Positions 1 to 12,116 of a DNA stretch of 62,879 nt are shown piece by piece. Origin of the DNA: Gnetum montanum (taxonomy: Eukaryota > Streptophyta > Gnetopsida > Gnetales > Gnetaceae); NCBI GenBank assembly GCA_015680685.1, contig MNCI01036301.1, positions 233,094 through 295,972 on the forward strand, in the 5' to 3' direction. The notes beneath the pieces were generated by a model. That model had not been told where the DNA came from and made no database searches. It was given only the letters and a program-made list of their open reading frames with translations. Position 1 is the first letter of the stretch, and each line of letters starts with the position of its first letter. The translations under genes and the position numbers were made by a program.

Positions 1-20
1 GAGATAAACAGGTTGTAGGT

Positions 21-108
21 GACAAGTGTCCCATGCAAGTGACAAGTGGCCTTTTTAATTGACATGTGGCCATTTTGGAGACAAAAAGGCTATAATTGAT
101 AAGTGGCC
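21..108. repeat. short spaced direct repeat
   Basis: Four copies of an 11-base motif of the form GACAAGTGGCC begin at 21, 41, 61 and 98; the first three are exactly 20 bases apart. I see no matching second block, so whether this belongs to a terminal repeat of some element is unknown. The rest of 109-740 shows no gene or structured repeat. Confidence 0.5.
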
Positions 109-739
109 TTGGTGGTTATAAGTATCATGGGAAATTAAAATTTAGTTGTAACCACCAAGGGGAAGTTATCACCACCATGATATTTAAAAATTGCAAAGGA
201 CACTTGTTCTATACATATAACATAAAATATTTTCTTGAAATCATAGTAATGAAGATAGTAACCAACCATGTAATTGTTGCATACATGGATGGGTTAATAT
301 AAGAATATATATGTAAGTGTGAATAACCGAATGCATAAATAGAGTGGTACTCTCATATTTTCAACACCAAGTGAGTGTCACGTTATGTAGATAGTATATA
401 ATTTAGCTATAGTTTAATCATGTAGATAGTATTGATATAGAAAAATCATGCGAAGGCTAATGTAGAAGAGGCAGGCCCCTTGCATATCTTTTGCAACTGA
501 ATAAGCAAGAACCAAGTTCGTATACACATAAGAATTTGGCTCTATTTCTTTCGTTCGCATGCTTTCAAAAACTGGGCACGATGTTTATCCCCAAAGGACC
601 AAACTGTCGAAAATAATCTGCGATCTCCTGTTTCCTTGCTCAGACCAGCCAGTTACCTATGAAAACTTTGCCCCTTTCTTGGAATTCATCCTCCACCACT
701 TTTGTAACTGCTTCAACAGTAGCGTCTGTGTCCTGTGAC

Positions 740-1406
740 TCCTATGGCCACGCTCGCTGCTGACTCCTCTGCAAGTCGCCCGCAGCAACCCTCAGCCCGA
801 TCCGCGCAGTCCTTTTAGCTGCCGTTTGCAGTTTCTGTTGACGTCGATTCGTTGTTCTGCTCCTGCCGCGGCCGATGCTCATCCGCCCGTCACTCTGCTG
901 CCGTTGCTCTCCATCAACGCACAGCCCTCGCCTACAGTTTCTACCTCCCGTGTAGGCGCTTTCACTGGTGCTCGCTGCACGATGGCCAGCGCTCGAGATG
1001 GTGCATGGGGAGGCTTGCAAACCCTCAGCAAAGGCTAGATCGACTCCAGTTCCGGCGCTCGTGGTAGTTGCAGTGACGATGGCGGCAGCAAAATGACCCT
1101 CAGCACAGGAGTTCTTCGGCAAGGGTTTCAAGGGTTTGAAGGCAGTGGATTTGCATTTCCCTGTAACTGTTATTGTATTAATCAAGGTTGCAGAGAGGGT
1201 TTCAAAAATTCCGGCAAAAATATTCGAAGAGAGGAAGCCATCATATCCAGCTTCTTTGCAGGCAATTTTAAAATGTTTCCTTCCACATCCGGAAAATATG
1301 CATTTACGGCAGCACCATCTCCAACTGCCAAGGGCAATTTTTTTGTTCTTGCTTGCATACAAGTTTTGTAATTAAAGCATTTTGCCTTGAGAAAACATGA
1401 TAACAA
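740..1406. other. GC-rich patch, possible old gene fragment
   Basis: This stretch, mainly 740-1100, is clearly richer in G+C and CpG than the AT-rich DNA around it. Long frames are open in several registers, including 206 codons on the minus strand (742-1362). None has a domain I recognise and none has a clear codon pattern, so the open frames may simply follow from composition. The contrast with the surrounding methylation-decayed DNA suggests unmethylated DNA, such as the 5' end of a gene or a recently captured fragment. I make no functional call. Confidence 0.3.
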
Positions 1407-1663
1407 ATGACAGATTTACACTGAAGAGCAAACCATAGGAACTGTAGCTTCACATCGTTATCTGAAAGAACCAGATCAAGAGAGCTGCCATTAATAATAC
1501 TTGCATGAACTTTCTGTAATGCAGCATCTTCCAATTCTGATTTCCAATATTTAATCTTCTCAGATATTTCTCTCAAGCTATCTTGCTTTGAAGATTCCCT
1601 ATTCATTATTTGATCTACAACAATTGTATTGTCATCTTCCAACTGTAGAATGTGTTGTTCCAT
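1304..1663 (-). CDS. unrecognised 119-codon frame, coiled-coil-like
   Basis: An open frame on the minus strand whose first half is rich in Glu, Lys and Ser and looks helical (motif SEKIKYWKSELEDAAL), followed by a Cys-rich tail. I cannot assign a family. It lies downstream, on the same strand, of the receiver-like exon near 2.4 kb, but nothing ties the two together. It may be an exon remnant or chance. Confidence 0.15.
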   Translation of the reverse strand: MEQHILQLEDDNTIVVDQIMNRESSKQDSLREISEKIKYWKSELEDAALQKVHASIINGSSLDLVLSDNDVKLQFLWFALQCKSVICYHVFSRQNALITKLVCKQEQKNCPWQLEMVLP

Positions 1664-2384
1664 GCCTTCCTAATGCACCAACTCCCATGCTATTTAGTTT
1701 CTTCTACAAGTTGCCTTACATTCATTACCCTCCCATACCTTATGGAGGTCAACTAAAACCACTTCTTGACTTGTACATCAATACATGTTTGAGATCCAGT
1801 GAATGCTTCTTTGGCACTGAAATAGCCAACACCTCTGAAGAATCTTCATCCAATATAATATTGGCAATATTAGTTATATGACTAGCTTCACAACCTCATA
1901 AAGCCTGCTCCATTAAATGGCCAAAATGTGCCAACAGTTTCTACATAGATTAAATAACAAAAAAACATCATAATCATCTACATACTTAATACAACAAAGC
2001 CATTCATAGTCTCATCAAAATTTACAAAATTAATCTATGTTGACATATTCAAAATCACTAATTCCAAATGTAAACTACATATATACATATATTAATGTAT
2101 ATACATATAACTACATCAAATTGTTTGACTTGCACAATATCAAAGAACTTACCTATTAAAGGTATTCCTATTTTTTTATAACATTGCTATTTGAAATCTA
2201 TGTTCAAAAACTATGTGCTCAACAATAACAATGAGATGAAACATATTTTCTTCTTTCTTTAATACATTGAAAGCATTCATCCACTCAACACAAATTGTAA
2301 CTAACAGTTAAACAAAAGTTCATGGTAAACATTTTTCAAAAAAAATTCATACTATAAGCTTCAAAAAACAACACATAAATATAC

Positions 2385-2524
2385 CTTGATAATTACAAGA
2401 TTCAAACATTTCTTTTGACACCAATAAACATAAAACATCATGATCAATAATAAGAACATGAACTCCATGTAAACCATCATGATGTTTTTGTGCTAACACT
2501 ATGGCATTCTGATATTCACTATGT
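2385..2524 (-). pseudogene. receiver-domain-like exon (response regulator type)
   Basis: Read on the minus strand, this segment encodes GVHVLIIDHD followed by VLCLLVSKEMFESCNYQ. That resembles the first beta strand, acidic pocket and first helix of plant type-B response regulator receiver domains (pattern LRVLVVDDDPxCLxxxxxMLxxCxY). The pocket is DHD rather than DDD. A splice-donor-like CAAG|GTAT follows the last codon at 2385/2384, near where I recall an intron in this family, and a TTGCAG acceptor-like sequence precedes it at 2524. I could not find the following exon with the phosphoacceptor Asp and conserved Lys in 1.9-2.3 kb. Probably an isolated exon or gene fragment. Confidence 0.35.
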
Positions 2525-2599
2525 CTGCAATCAAGTGTAACTCTTTTATATACACAATCTAGGCAACAACTTCGAAAGACACAAAACAAAGAAAAGCTT

Positions 2600-3660
2600 C
2601 AAATCATAAATGTTTACCGCAACCCATGCACTACATAGTATGTGTCCCACTTATTCATTATGTTATGTCAATACAATTGAATTGTTACAATGCAATTAAT
2701 ACACCCAAATTTGTTGTTGTTAGCATTATTATTAAAATAGTAAATTTGTATTCCATATGCAAGCTAACATGCTCAAAATTTTCAAATCAAATCTTTCATT
2801 GACAATTCTAAAACCACCTTTTCATACACTAATTATACCAAAAATATGATGGTTATAGTAACACACTCAACGAGAAGATAAAATCTACCAGCTATATGCC
2901 ACAATTACTTTGTCATATTACATCATTGTTCTATAACATCACCACAATGCAAACCTAACAGATACTTTACAAAATAGGTTATAACCTACCTTGAATAAAA
3001 ACAAACATGTCAAACTTCCACTATAAGATCTTCTTCTTTTTTTCAGTTGAGAACATAACCATACTATAGATACTAATCTTACACCCTCTATAATAAAAAG
3101 CATAGTTAAGTAGTGTAGATCAAGAAGGCTCTTGCAAAGAAGAACTCAACATAAGAGTATACTAACTTCTAAATTCATGTTTTACTACAAAAACTCTTAC
3201 AAAATCTACCTTATACTTATTTTTATTTGTTAGTTTATAGTTATTATTTAAAAACATCATCAAATTTTAGCATTCTTTAAAGTTTGATATCAAGAAAATT
3301 TCTATGTCCTAACTTGTATATTGCTGCTTTATTTGGATAGATTTAAAAAAAGAATAAAATGAGATCATATTTGATTAGGAAAGGTTGGCAAGAATGACCT
3401 TGCCATCTACTAATGAACTATGACACTATAGATTTAGATGAATGAATGCCACCAATTGTAATGGAAGCTCATTCTCAATGATATGGAGTTGCTTTCAGAA
3501 ACTTTGTCTATGAATCCAAGTTGCATCACCAAAATGCAATATATAAGGATGAGCAAATCAATTCATCAAGAAATTATTGCAACAAAGTATATGTTCAAAT
3601 TTATAACATGAGCAACATGACAAAAAATTAGTGCCTGTGGCCATTTTACAAATTTGGAAA
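2600..3660. other. no gene seen
   Basis: AT-rich sequence with frequent stops in every frame. I see no repeats, domains or RNA genes. Confidence 0.5.
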
Positions 3661-3667
3661 TTCATGT

Positions 3668-4162
3668 TTCTGTTATGAAATTGAGATTAATCCATTCAAT
3701 ACACCCAACAATGCATGGTTTGAATGATGGAAAGATTTTGGTCATAATCAATATGTGGTGATAGAAAATTCTTCCTCTTTTGTTGAAGATGCAAATCATA
3801 GTGATTATTTCTTCTATACAGATCTTAGAGTAAAAAATGTATACACAGACAAGTTTGGTTGAACAAGCATGAGTTATTATCTATTTTCCACTATAGAAAG
3901 AAGACCTGTTGCTTATAGTCCATCAAGATTTTCTTTCTATCAAGTAGTGTATATAACAAACAAGTGGGATAAAAGTTATTTTTTGCAAAATAATGTGCAG
4001 GCTAATAATAGAACTTCACCTTTGACAAATGACTTATGCATCTTAAATCTTCAACTTAATAGTCGACTAACATTGGAAGACTGGCAACATCCACTTCATT
4101 AAGTGTTGTTGGCAAGTCCTTATGCTCGAGATTCTGATTATGATGAAGATCCAAAAACATAA
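3668..4162 (+). pseudogene. degenerate coding remnant, possibly a CACTA-associated domain
   Basis: One plus-strand frame stays coding-like for about 160 codons with only a few stops, mostly TGA where Trp or Arg would fit. It reads through QYVVIENSSSF, VYTDKFG, TSMSYYLF, RFSFYQVVYI and NKWDKSYFL. The layout (a K/T-D-K-F-G-x-T-S step, then a segment ending in QVVYI and a W-containing strand) recalls the DUF4216-type domain near the C-terminus of plant CACTA (En/Spm) transposon proteins. The match is from memory of the pattern and is weak. No terminal inverted repeats or transposase core were found nearby. Confidence 0.25.
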
Positions 4163-7100
4163 ACATATATTCTATCTTGTAATTTTATAAAATGAGTTGT
4201 CCTTTCTCTTTATGATTATCTTTTATTTGTAATACTTACACTTGTCTTTTACAAGTGCCCATCTACATTATTCAAGCAATATATGTAATGTTACCATTGT
4301 AAAATAGAATACCAAAACAAGGTAACCTAAAAGCAATATAATCACATTAATGAAGGTGGTATTGCAAGGAAATGACATTTTCATTAATTACAAATTCAAA
4401 TCTACTTCTGGCATGATTAGTGAGTTTGGAAAGAGAGAATAACATGATGTCATTGTTAGCAGTTTTAGTGATGTGAGTGTAGTGTGGCCAATAGGAAACT
4501 CTGTTGGACAAAATATTTACATCACTATTTAAAATTGTTTTGTTGGAGTATCCTTCCAAGTTAGTGGGATTCATTATAATTTCCACAAATTTTTGGCCTT
4601 TGCTTTTGCCCAAGTATTTCTTTCAATACCCTGTTCACCTATACCTAATTGAATCAAAAAACTATGCCTAAGTTTGAAAAACCTACATGCAGCAATTCTA
4701 AAATCTATTTATGACACAAATTTTCAAATTGAACAATATACATAGGTCTTTACATTAGCAATAATATAATGACACCAACTATTGAGAAAACAATTACTTT
4801 TCCTTATGAATTGTTGTTTTCTTTTGGTAATATATTTAGGGTACATTGACAACTACTTATAGTCATTAAATTACACCAATGCAAGAGCTTAGCTTACACT
4901 TGGTTCAAATGGTTCCAATCTAGTTTTTAGTAAAGATGGTGGATGCTTTGGTTGACACATGATCTAGCCACAATTTTCTTCAACCAAAATATTTTTTTTA
5001 AATCCAAGCTATCCTCTCTTCATTCCTAGAAAAATTTATTGAATGCATTAGTTGTCAGATCGATCAAATTTTCAGAAAAAAAAAAACAAAAATATATGCA
5101 ATTTGTTGATACTACTTCCATACCAAAAGCTTACTAATTAACTTTCTTGAAAAAGTCTTTGCAAAAAAAATATCACAATCTTGACTATGAATAAAACTAG
5201 CAGTTACTACATGATCTAAAAATGTCAACAGAAAGTCATAATATCCTTCAACATTTAACAATCCAACCTAAAAATAAAGAAGAAAAATTCTTAACCATTT
5301 TTTAACATTAATAATAATAAATTATGCCTAATGTTACAACATCATCAAACATATTGGCTTGTTATGAATTCCAAGTTGTCTCCAACTAGTAACCTCCATA
5401 ACTTCTTCCATGATCCCAAAACCACCTAGTAATAAGAAAATAAATTTGTTTCTAGTACAATGGAATACATTAAATATTACAAAATGAAATACAAATATAG
5501 CTAACTACCTAGTAAACCAATAAAGGCATATGAATACTCTCTCGTGCATAGTGTTAACAATATCAACATCACCAATTGTTTTACCAATGCTCTATGTGTA
5601 ATAAAAATCACAAGAAAATACTTAAACTATCAATGTGATATGTACAAGTATACTACACTAACAAAAAGATCACTATTGCTGGAATAGTACCTACTTAGAT
5701 GCAAGAAATTTTGGTATGATTCTATTATTCAAGATACAAAAAATAATCAACAAATAATTCACAACCAAAATACCTTAATAAGAATCCAATGTCATAAGCT
5801 TACCCAAGAACATTTCCTCCCCTACTAAAAAGAGTGTTAGCTACAACACCGATTAGCCCTATGCTTCCTATACCATATAGTAATTCAATCTTTCTTCCAA
5901 CCTTCATACTAAAACAACTAAGTTAAATAAAAAAAACATAAATTTGTTATACATACCTTGAAAATTAGTAACATCTAACATTACCATTTCTAATCCAAGT
6001 TGTTTTGCAACATGTTCAAATCTATTATGGTTGCCTAACTAACTTCCACAAAAAACACAAATTCTTGTCATTCTCCTAATTCAAACTTGACAACACACGT
6101 CATTCACTTAACCAAAATGCATGTTTCCATTTATAATCAATCAAGTGGACCAACTACTAGATCATGTTCTTCCCAATGCAAAAGAAATATAAACTAATGT
6201 ATTGCTTTCTTTCTTATTGTCACTATCCTCATAATGATTTCTCCTTTGTATCTACCATGATTGTATCTAATAACAAAAGATTTGATCTACTTTTGGAGCA
6301 CAACAATAGCACTATATCAATACATTCCAAACTTCAATAATGTAACCACTTATTAGTCATGATAGCATGACCACATCAACAACAACAATGACACAGTATC
6401 CATGCATGCCAAAGAAAAAGTTTCCTAATAATGTTAGCAATTGTCAACCATATCATCAATTGCAATCCATGCATTATTACACTGAACACATTTTTCTATC
6501 TTTTTTGTACTTTGCATTATAATTTTCTTCTCAAACGTCATAAATAAAAAAAATTCTATAAATGAGCCTCTTTACTCTACCTCCATTATGTAGACATTTA
6601 TGTAACAATCTTTGTTTAAACATTTCTTTCTCTTTCATACTCTAAATAAAAACCAAGCTACAAATTTCCTGAGGCAACTTTTGATGCGATCCTTAATTGC
6701 AACAATGCTAGTATATCTGTATGACTCTACCTAATTATGTTCTTGTGGCCAAGCCAGTCCAAGCACTAACCTTATGTTGCCTATGTTTGAAGATTATGAG
6801 GTAATATGATTTATGATTTCTTGTGCTTTTTGTTATTTCCTACAAAAACATAAATTTTGTTGGTTGACAAGTCTTGCCCAAATTTTTAAGGTGAAACCAT
6901 GTTGTTGTTTATTGATGTTGATGATATATTTTCATGTATAAGAAAGTGATTGTAAAGCCTTTGTGTTACATTGGTTGGGGCCCTTTCAATTACCAAATAT
7001 ATGTGGACCAAATGTGGCTTTCTATAGGTTATGAATTTTTCCAAAACACTAGCTTGATCATGATAGGGAACATGTCTAGTGCTAGTGTTGTTCAAAGGTG

Positions 7101-8105
7101 TATATCAATGTCAAACCCCACTTGTCATAGGAGGGGAAAGTACATGGGCACTTTTTTAAAAGTGAGACCAAGCATGTCTTTAAAGTTCTTGTCTCAAAAA
7201 CAAAAAAGAAATTGACATTTTTGTGGAAGGTTTAATATTTATTAAAATACAAATTTATGATTAGCTTTGGATTATATGAGATGGCTACTTTATTGTACTT
7301 AGAAAGCATAATTAAGTTGTTGGGGCCATATGAAAGTTTTGGCCATGACTATTGTTATAGGACTTATTCTATTCACTCTAGGATTATCTACAATAGTTGA
7401 ACATAATCTTTGAGAGTTGTAAGGGTTGAAATGAGCATATGAGACACCTACTTATAGTTATTTACTCTGATTCTCTTTAGTATAGATTTTATTATTTCTT
7501 CTACTAGTGATCTCATCACGTGGTGGATTATCAATCGTATGTGAAGGGGACTTATTTTTAGTTAATAATGTGTGTGACTTAAAATATTAATATTTTTTAA
7601 AAGATAAATTTTTAATTCTCTAATAATGGTCATTTATAATATAACTAATCTAAATCACTAGTACCATCCCTAGCAATGATCCTAATGATGAGAAATAGGT
7701 ATCCCCTATGTCTAACCATACAAATCACAAGTGTTCACATGCAATCCAATCAAATTTTGTGGATGGAACTAGTGTGGTACCTAGATTTTCAGGCATTGAT
7801 TGCAGATCACTATCTTCTTGGTTAGACTAGTGTTAGTTTTATCATGTATGGTTTAGTCCAAACTAAAACATATGATTATTAATGTTGTGTGACTAAGGCT
7901 AAGTTATATGAAAGTATGAAAATTAATTATCTAATTTAATTAATAATAAAAAAGATAAACCCTAAACTATCCTAAGGGTAATGAGTGTCTGTTTCAAGCT
8001 TGCCACATGTCATGAACTTACATACCCACTACTAGGATTACCAAGTGTTATGCTATAGGGCAAACCAAGCAATAACGCTATTGGGATCACCAAGTGAATA
8101 CCTGT
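4163..8105. other. no gene seen
   Basis: AT-rich DNA with many stops. Small open frames on opposite strands (4347-4613, 6886-7215) have no recognisable motif and overlap each other in part, which argues against real genes. No LTR, repeat array or RNA gene could be recognised. Confidence 0.45.
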
Positions 8106-8966
8106 TGATGAGAGCAGTTACTTTAGTGGTTACTTTAGCAGTTATTCTAATTATTAGAGTGGTTACTCTAATTATTAGAGTAGTTGCTCCCAATCCTATA
8201 AATACAGTGCCTAAGCGCACAATTAAAAGGAAGTCTTTCAGCAATCAACTAGTGAAACTCTTGCAGTCTGTTTGAAAGTTAGAATATTTTCCAAGTGCCC
8301 GTAGCAAGAGGTCTAAGTGTGGATGGATCTTTATTCAAGCATTGTGTACCTGAGCACACCTTGTGTATGGCAATAAAGATGAGCTCTTCAATTCATCCTT
8401 GCAGCACTTGAGATTTGTTTTCTTACACATTTCTTTATTTTATTTTCTTATGCATTTATTTTATTTTATTTTATTTTATGCACTTTACATTTATGTTATT
8501 AGAGTAGAAATTCATTTTGATCAATTAAGCAAATCATTAAATTACACTCAGTATGATCACTTCAAGTATGCATGTAACACTTGGTAACCTAATAATGATT
8601 AGCGTTTGGTAATCCTAGTAGTGTTTCACTAGTTCAGGATGTGTATGGAAAGTGAGAACGGATGCTAGTGTTAGGATTAGTTACAACTTAGTTAATGAGT
8701 AGTTAAGATAAATTAGTTACTTAGTTATCTCTCTTCTTCCCTACTAGTGAAGGACATAAAAACATAAAAGCTATAAAGATCATATGCCTCAAGCTTACTT
8801 AACCATACAATTGTGACATATAGGTAAGCTTGGGAAGACAACGATCAACCAACCCATCCTTGTTCCACAAGGGATCATAAGCACTTAGTCCTTGGAATTT
8901 AAGTGGATCGTGCATGAAACGCTTGTATTTGTATGGTTGAGCATAGGGGTACCTCGCCGCTCATCA
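8106..8966 (+). repeat. G-2 5' LTR (family G)
   Basis: Starts TGATGAG and ends ACTCATCA-like (CGCTCATCA), directly followed by a primer-binding site. A TATAAATA box lies at 8197-8204. The stretch from about 8270 (GAAAGTTAGAATATTTTCC and onward) matches the six other long LTR copies of this family in the window. The U3 before the TATA box is only about 90 bases and contains a 21-base tandem repeat (8146-8166, 8167-8187) with CTAATTATTAGAG. A run of TTTTA units lies near 8455-8478. No target-site duplication matches the 3' end. Confidence 0.85.
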
Positions 8967-8986
8967 TTGGCACCGTTTCCAGGGAC
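8967..8986 (+). promoter_or_regulatory. G-2 primer-binding site
   Basis: TTGGCACCGTTTCCAGGGAC follows the LTR immediately. It corresponds to the TGGCGCCGTTGCCGGGGA type of site attributed to tRNA-Asp in Athila/Tat-like gypsy elements, here with substitutions. Confidence 0.75.
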
Positions 8987-9102
8987 TTAGTTGTTTGTGT
9001 GCTAATTAGAACATAGGAAATCATTCACATCATTGGAATGAACCCTTAAGGTTGATTGAGAAAATAATAAACAAGAATACATTACACACTGAACAGACAA
9101 GT

Positions 9103-10640
9103 ATGTCTCCTTCTTCATACAAAAGCACCTCACCGCCTAGGTCTGAAACAGAAAATAATCGATGGCGTAATACATGATGTTGATCCACCAATCCCTCAAC
9201 AAGTTTGAGTGGTATATATTCATCCCGATAAGTATATACCAGACTTCACTTTTATCCTCCATCAAGATGAACAACTACATTAGTGAGACTTAGAAGGTAA
9301 CATAGTGTTACCTCCCAATCGTTCATTCTCGAGCATGCTTCTTCATGCTCTCATACGAATTAGCATGCCACACTTACATGTAGAATATGTTGTGCAAGAT
9401 CATGACTCGACAGAATACCATCCTATAGAGGCACAACGTCAAAGGGACTTGCAATAGGAGAGACATCATAAGTCTTTGAAGGGTAAGTGGTCCCAAGATG
9501 CCCCACATGTCTTAAGCAAAAATGAGGGTGGTGAACCTACCTCAAGTAGTCGCCCACAAAACGATGTTCCTCCCCTTGACTTTGGCAAAGGGGTTGTGTA
9601 TTAGAACCTTCATTCCACTATTCATAACCCAGGTTCTGATACCCATGGGCACAAAGGATTTGAAAAAGGGACATGAACTCATGATAAAGGTGGACATTCT
9701 GATCGCAATCACGATTGGGACTGAGACCGCAGAAGAGAAGGTAACAGACACCGTCATGGTGATAGTTTCCCTTCTTCTTCACCTTCATCATCTCCTTCAC
9801 CCTCTCCTTCAATATCTGGATGTGTTCATAAAGAAAAAGACCATGGGAATAAAGGTAGGCAAAGTGGAAATCATAGACAAAACAGATAGGAAAGGGGACA
9901 AGGACACTCTAGAGAGTCACGACATAGAAGAAGCGAGAGTAGAGAACAACGTAGGCATCATAGACTCCATGGACGAGATGATTACAATGAACCCCTACTC
10001 ACTACTCGAGGTATGTTGGACATAATTGAGGCTATTAGAATTCCAACAAGGCACCAGAAATATAGTAGGATCAAGAGATTAGATATGAACAATATCCCAC
10101 GATTTGAAGGGGGATACAACATTGATCTTCAATCACTTACAAGCATTCCATGATGCGTGTGCCTTACAAATATAGAGAACGAATGGCAAAAACTTAAGTT
10201 GTTTCCACGGACACTAGTTAAAGAAGCAGAAAGCTGGTACAAGTCTTTAGAACCAGAATCTATTTGTAGACAGAGTACTATGTTAGAACTATTTAATGAT
10301 AAGTACCAAATGTACTCCCAAGTGTTTAACTTGCGAAAGCAAATCCAAGGCTAGAAACAAGAAGGACATGAACCCTTGGATGCTACCATGGGCTGATATT
10401 ATGCACTGTTACACCATTGTCCTGGCCATAGTTATTCGCAAAGGGATCAACTGCATCATCTCATGGATGGGCTTAGGCATGAAACAAGAAGTACCTTTGG
10501 GACTTATCCCTAAGGAAGACCATCTGAGCTTAGGTTCCATCAAATTCAAAGACTATTGGAGAAAGCTAATAATGAAGAAGGTGAGCTACAGAAGAGAGAA
10601 AGTGTAGAAGAGTATAACCAAGATCCTTCCCTCAAGAAGT
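9103..10640 (+). pseudogene. gag: G-2 gag (broken)
   Basis: The gag start context at 9103 (MSPSSYKS) matches that of G-1 at 50242, and the region stays homologous to the G-1 gag to about 10640, including the capsid-like core (LKLFPRTLVKEAESWY at about 10195-10240). It is broken by frameshifts and stops; for example the codons corresponding to GWK in G-1 read GTAGK here (TAG at about 10352). At about 10640 the sequence jumps directly into the post-integrase 3' region, so protease, RT, RNase H and integrase are absent. This is a gag-only deletion derivative that could have moved only with proteins supplied in trans. Confidence 0.75.
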
Positions 10641-12115
10641 CCATGAGTCCATGTCATCCACTCATCCATACAACTCTATGGTCTTCTTTGGCTTGGAACT
10701 GTACAATCCCATTTTTCTAAGTAAATTTATTAATGAATTGGTGGCTAGGTACTTTTCAAACCAAGGAAAGACTCAAAGGATGAAAAGGGTATGACTTCAA
10801 GGGGATTCGATGCATTTGTGCTAGCCATTCTCTTGGGTGCTTGGATGCTTGTTTCTTGGGTTTTTCACCATTCTGACATTGTTCAAAAATCAGGAAGCCA
10901 AGTGAATAAAAATAAGTCTTTACATGGTGTGGTTCTCACGCAAAAAAAAAAAGAGAAAAGAAAGAAGAAAAGTGAGAATTCAAAGCACACCCCTTAGACA
11001 TAATAAAGCAATATGGGCTACAAGCACTGGTTATGAAACTGGAAAGACATGTTACCCATGCCTAAAATTTTCCTCTAACTAAGGCCCTTTCTCACTTCCT
11101 TCTTCTCCATCTCGCTCTCCTCAAGATGCTGATCACTCTTTGTGAAGGCATTCTTGTTGCTTTAGGAGGATGGATTGGCCAAGTGTATTGATGCAAGGTC
11201 ACTGAATGTGGGTGGTTTGAGTCTGGATTTGGGATGAATTTCTACTCAGTCATCTTAACCATGAAATACATAAGGGGCTTTACACAACCCTATTCTTAGG
11301 ATTCCATTCCATTCTCTCCTCTCCATCTTTCTTCCCATTTTCCACCTCATTGCTGGTTTTATCATTAGTCTGTTCTGGGTTGATGCATTATTTTTCTTTG
11401 GTGAATTCTTATGGGTAAGCTTTTAACTCTTGCTTCCAAATAACATTCTTAAAGCCTACGGACTCTTTGGTTTGTGGGTTTCTCAGGGCATAAAAGGCAT
11501 GAGCCTGCTTTGGGGAGAACCCACTTGCATTCCTTTTTGGTGCAATTGTTAACTTCCTTTCCTTAAACATTTCCTGTAATCAATCATCTCTTGTTTCATC
11601 CCCATCCATGACATCCATTTTATTGGTGTTGCCATTGTTATTTTTTCCCATCTTTCTTTTTCCTCATATTTTTCCATCTTATAGGTACCGGAGGTTCGCT
11701 CTTAGTCATGGGGGCACTGGCACAAATTTTTCAATTTTCTCCATTTTACTATTCACCTAACCCTTACACCTTGGGTAGTCACCTATGATAAATCTTTGAA
11801 CCAATTTCTACCATAACCACAACTCAGCCAATGCACTTCATATCGAGGCAAGGTATCAACTGCACTGTGGTTTATCTATCCTTGCTCATTTGTAACTATG
11901 TTGTGTTTGTAGATGACGATCATACAAATAATGGACTGGGCTTGGAGGAAGCACTTAGGATAGACCGAAACTAGAGCATTTACGAAAGGAGCAAGTCTAG
12001 TGGTGTGGCTATGGATAAACAACGAAAGGTGCAATCTTAGCATTGGCGGCAACACAATTCATTTTCTTTCTCTCTCTTTCTCTACCAGCTACCAAATAAA
12101 GGCTTGGATGTCATT
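10641..12115 (+). other. G-2 3' noncoding region
   Basis: Homologous over its length to 56.8-58.2 kb of G-1 and in part to 28.6-29.6 kb of G-4. Small open frames here (for example 10791-10997) are not kept in register in the other copies, so it reads as untranslated. A 7-base inverted repeat, TTCTCAC (10933-10939) and GTGAGAA (10972-10978), flanks an A-rich loop. A single N at 12116 ends the region. Confidence 0.65.
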
Positions 12116-12116
12116 N

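Noticed and set aside
742-1362. 206-codon minus-strand frame as a gene
   Set aside because: Overlapping long frames exist in other registers of the same GC-rich DNA and no domain is recognisable.
1304-1663. DLVLSDNDVKL as the phosphoacceptor strand of the receiver domain seen at 2.4 kb
   Set aside because: Only the LVLSD core agrees; the preceding and following residues do not fit a receiver, and the upstream helix is unlike the family.
8053-8275. Paired frames on both strands with VTLIIRVVTLIIRV-like repeats
   Set aside because: They arise from the 21-base tandem repeat in the G-2 U3.
10791-10997. 68-codon frame (MTSRGFDAFVLAILLGA) as a small membrane protein
   Set aside because: The same DNA in G-1 and G-4 has stops and shifts inside it, so it is not under coding selection.
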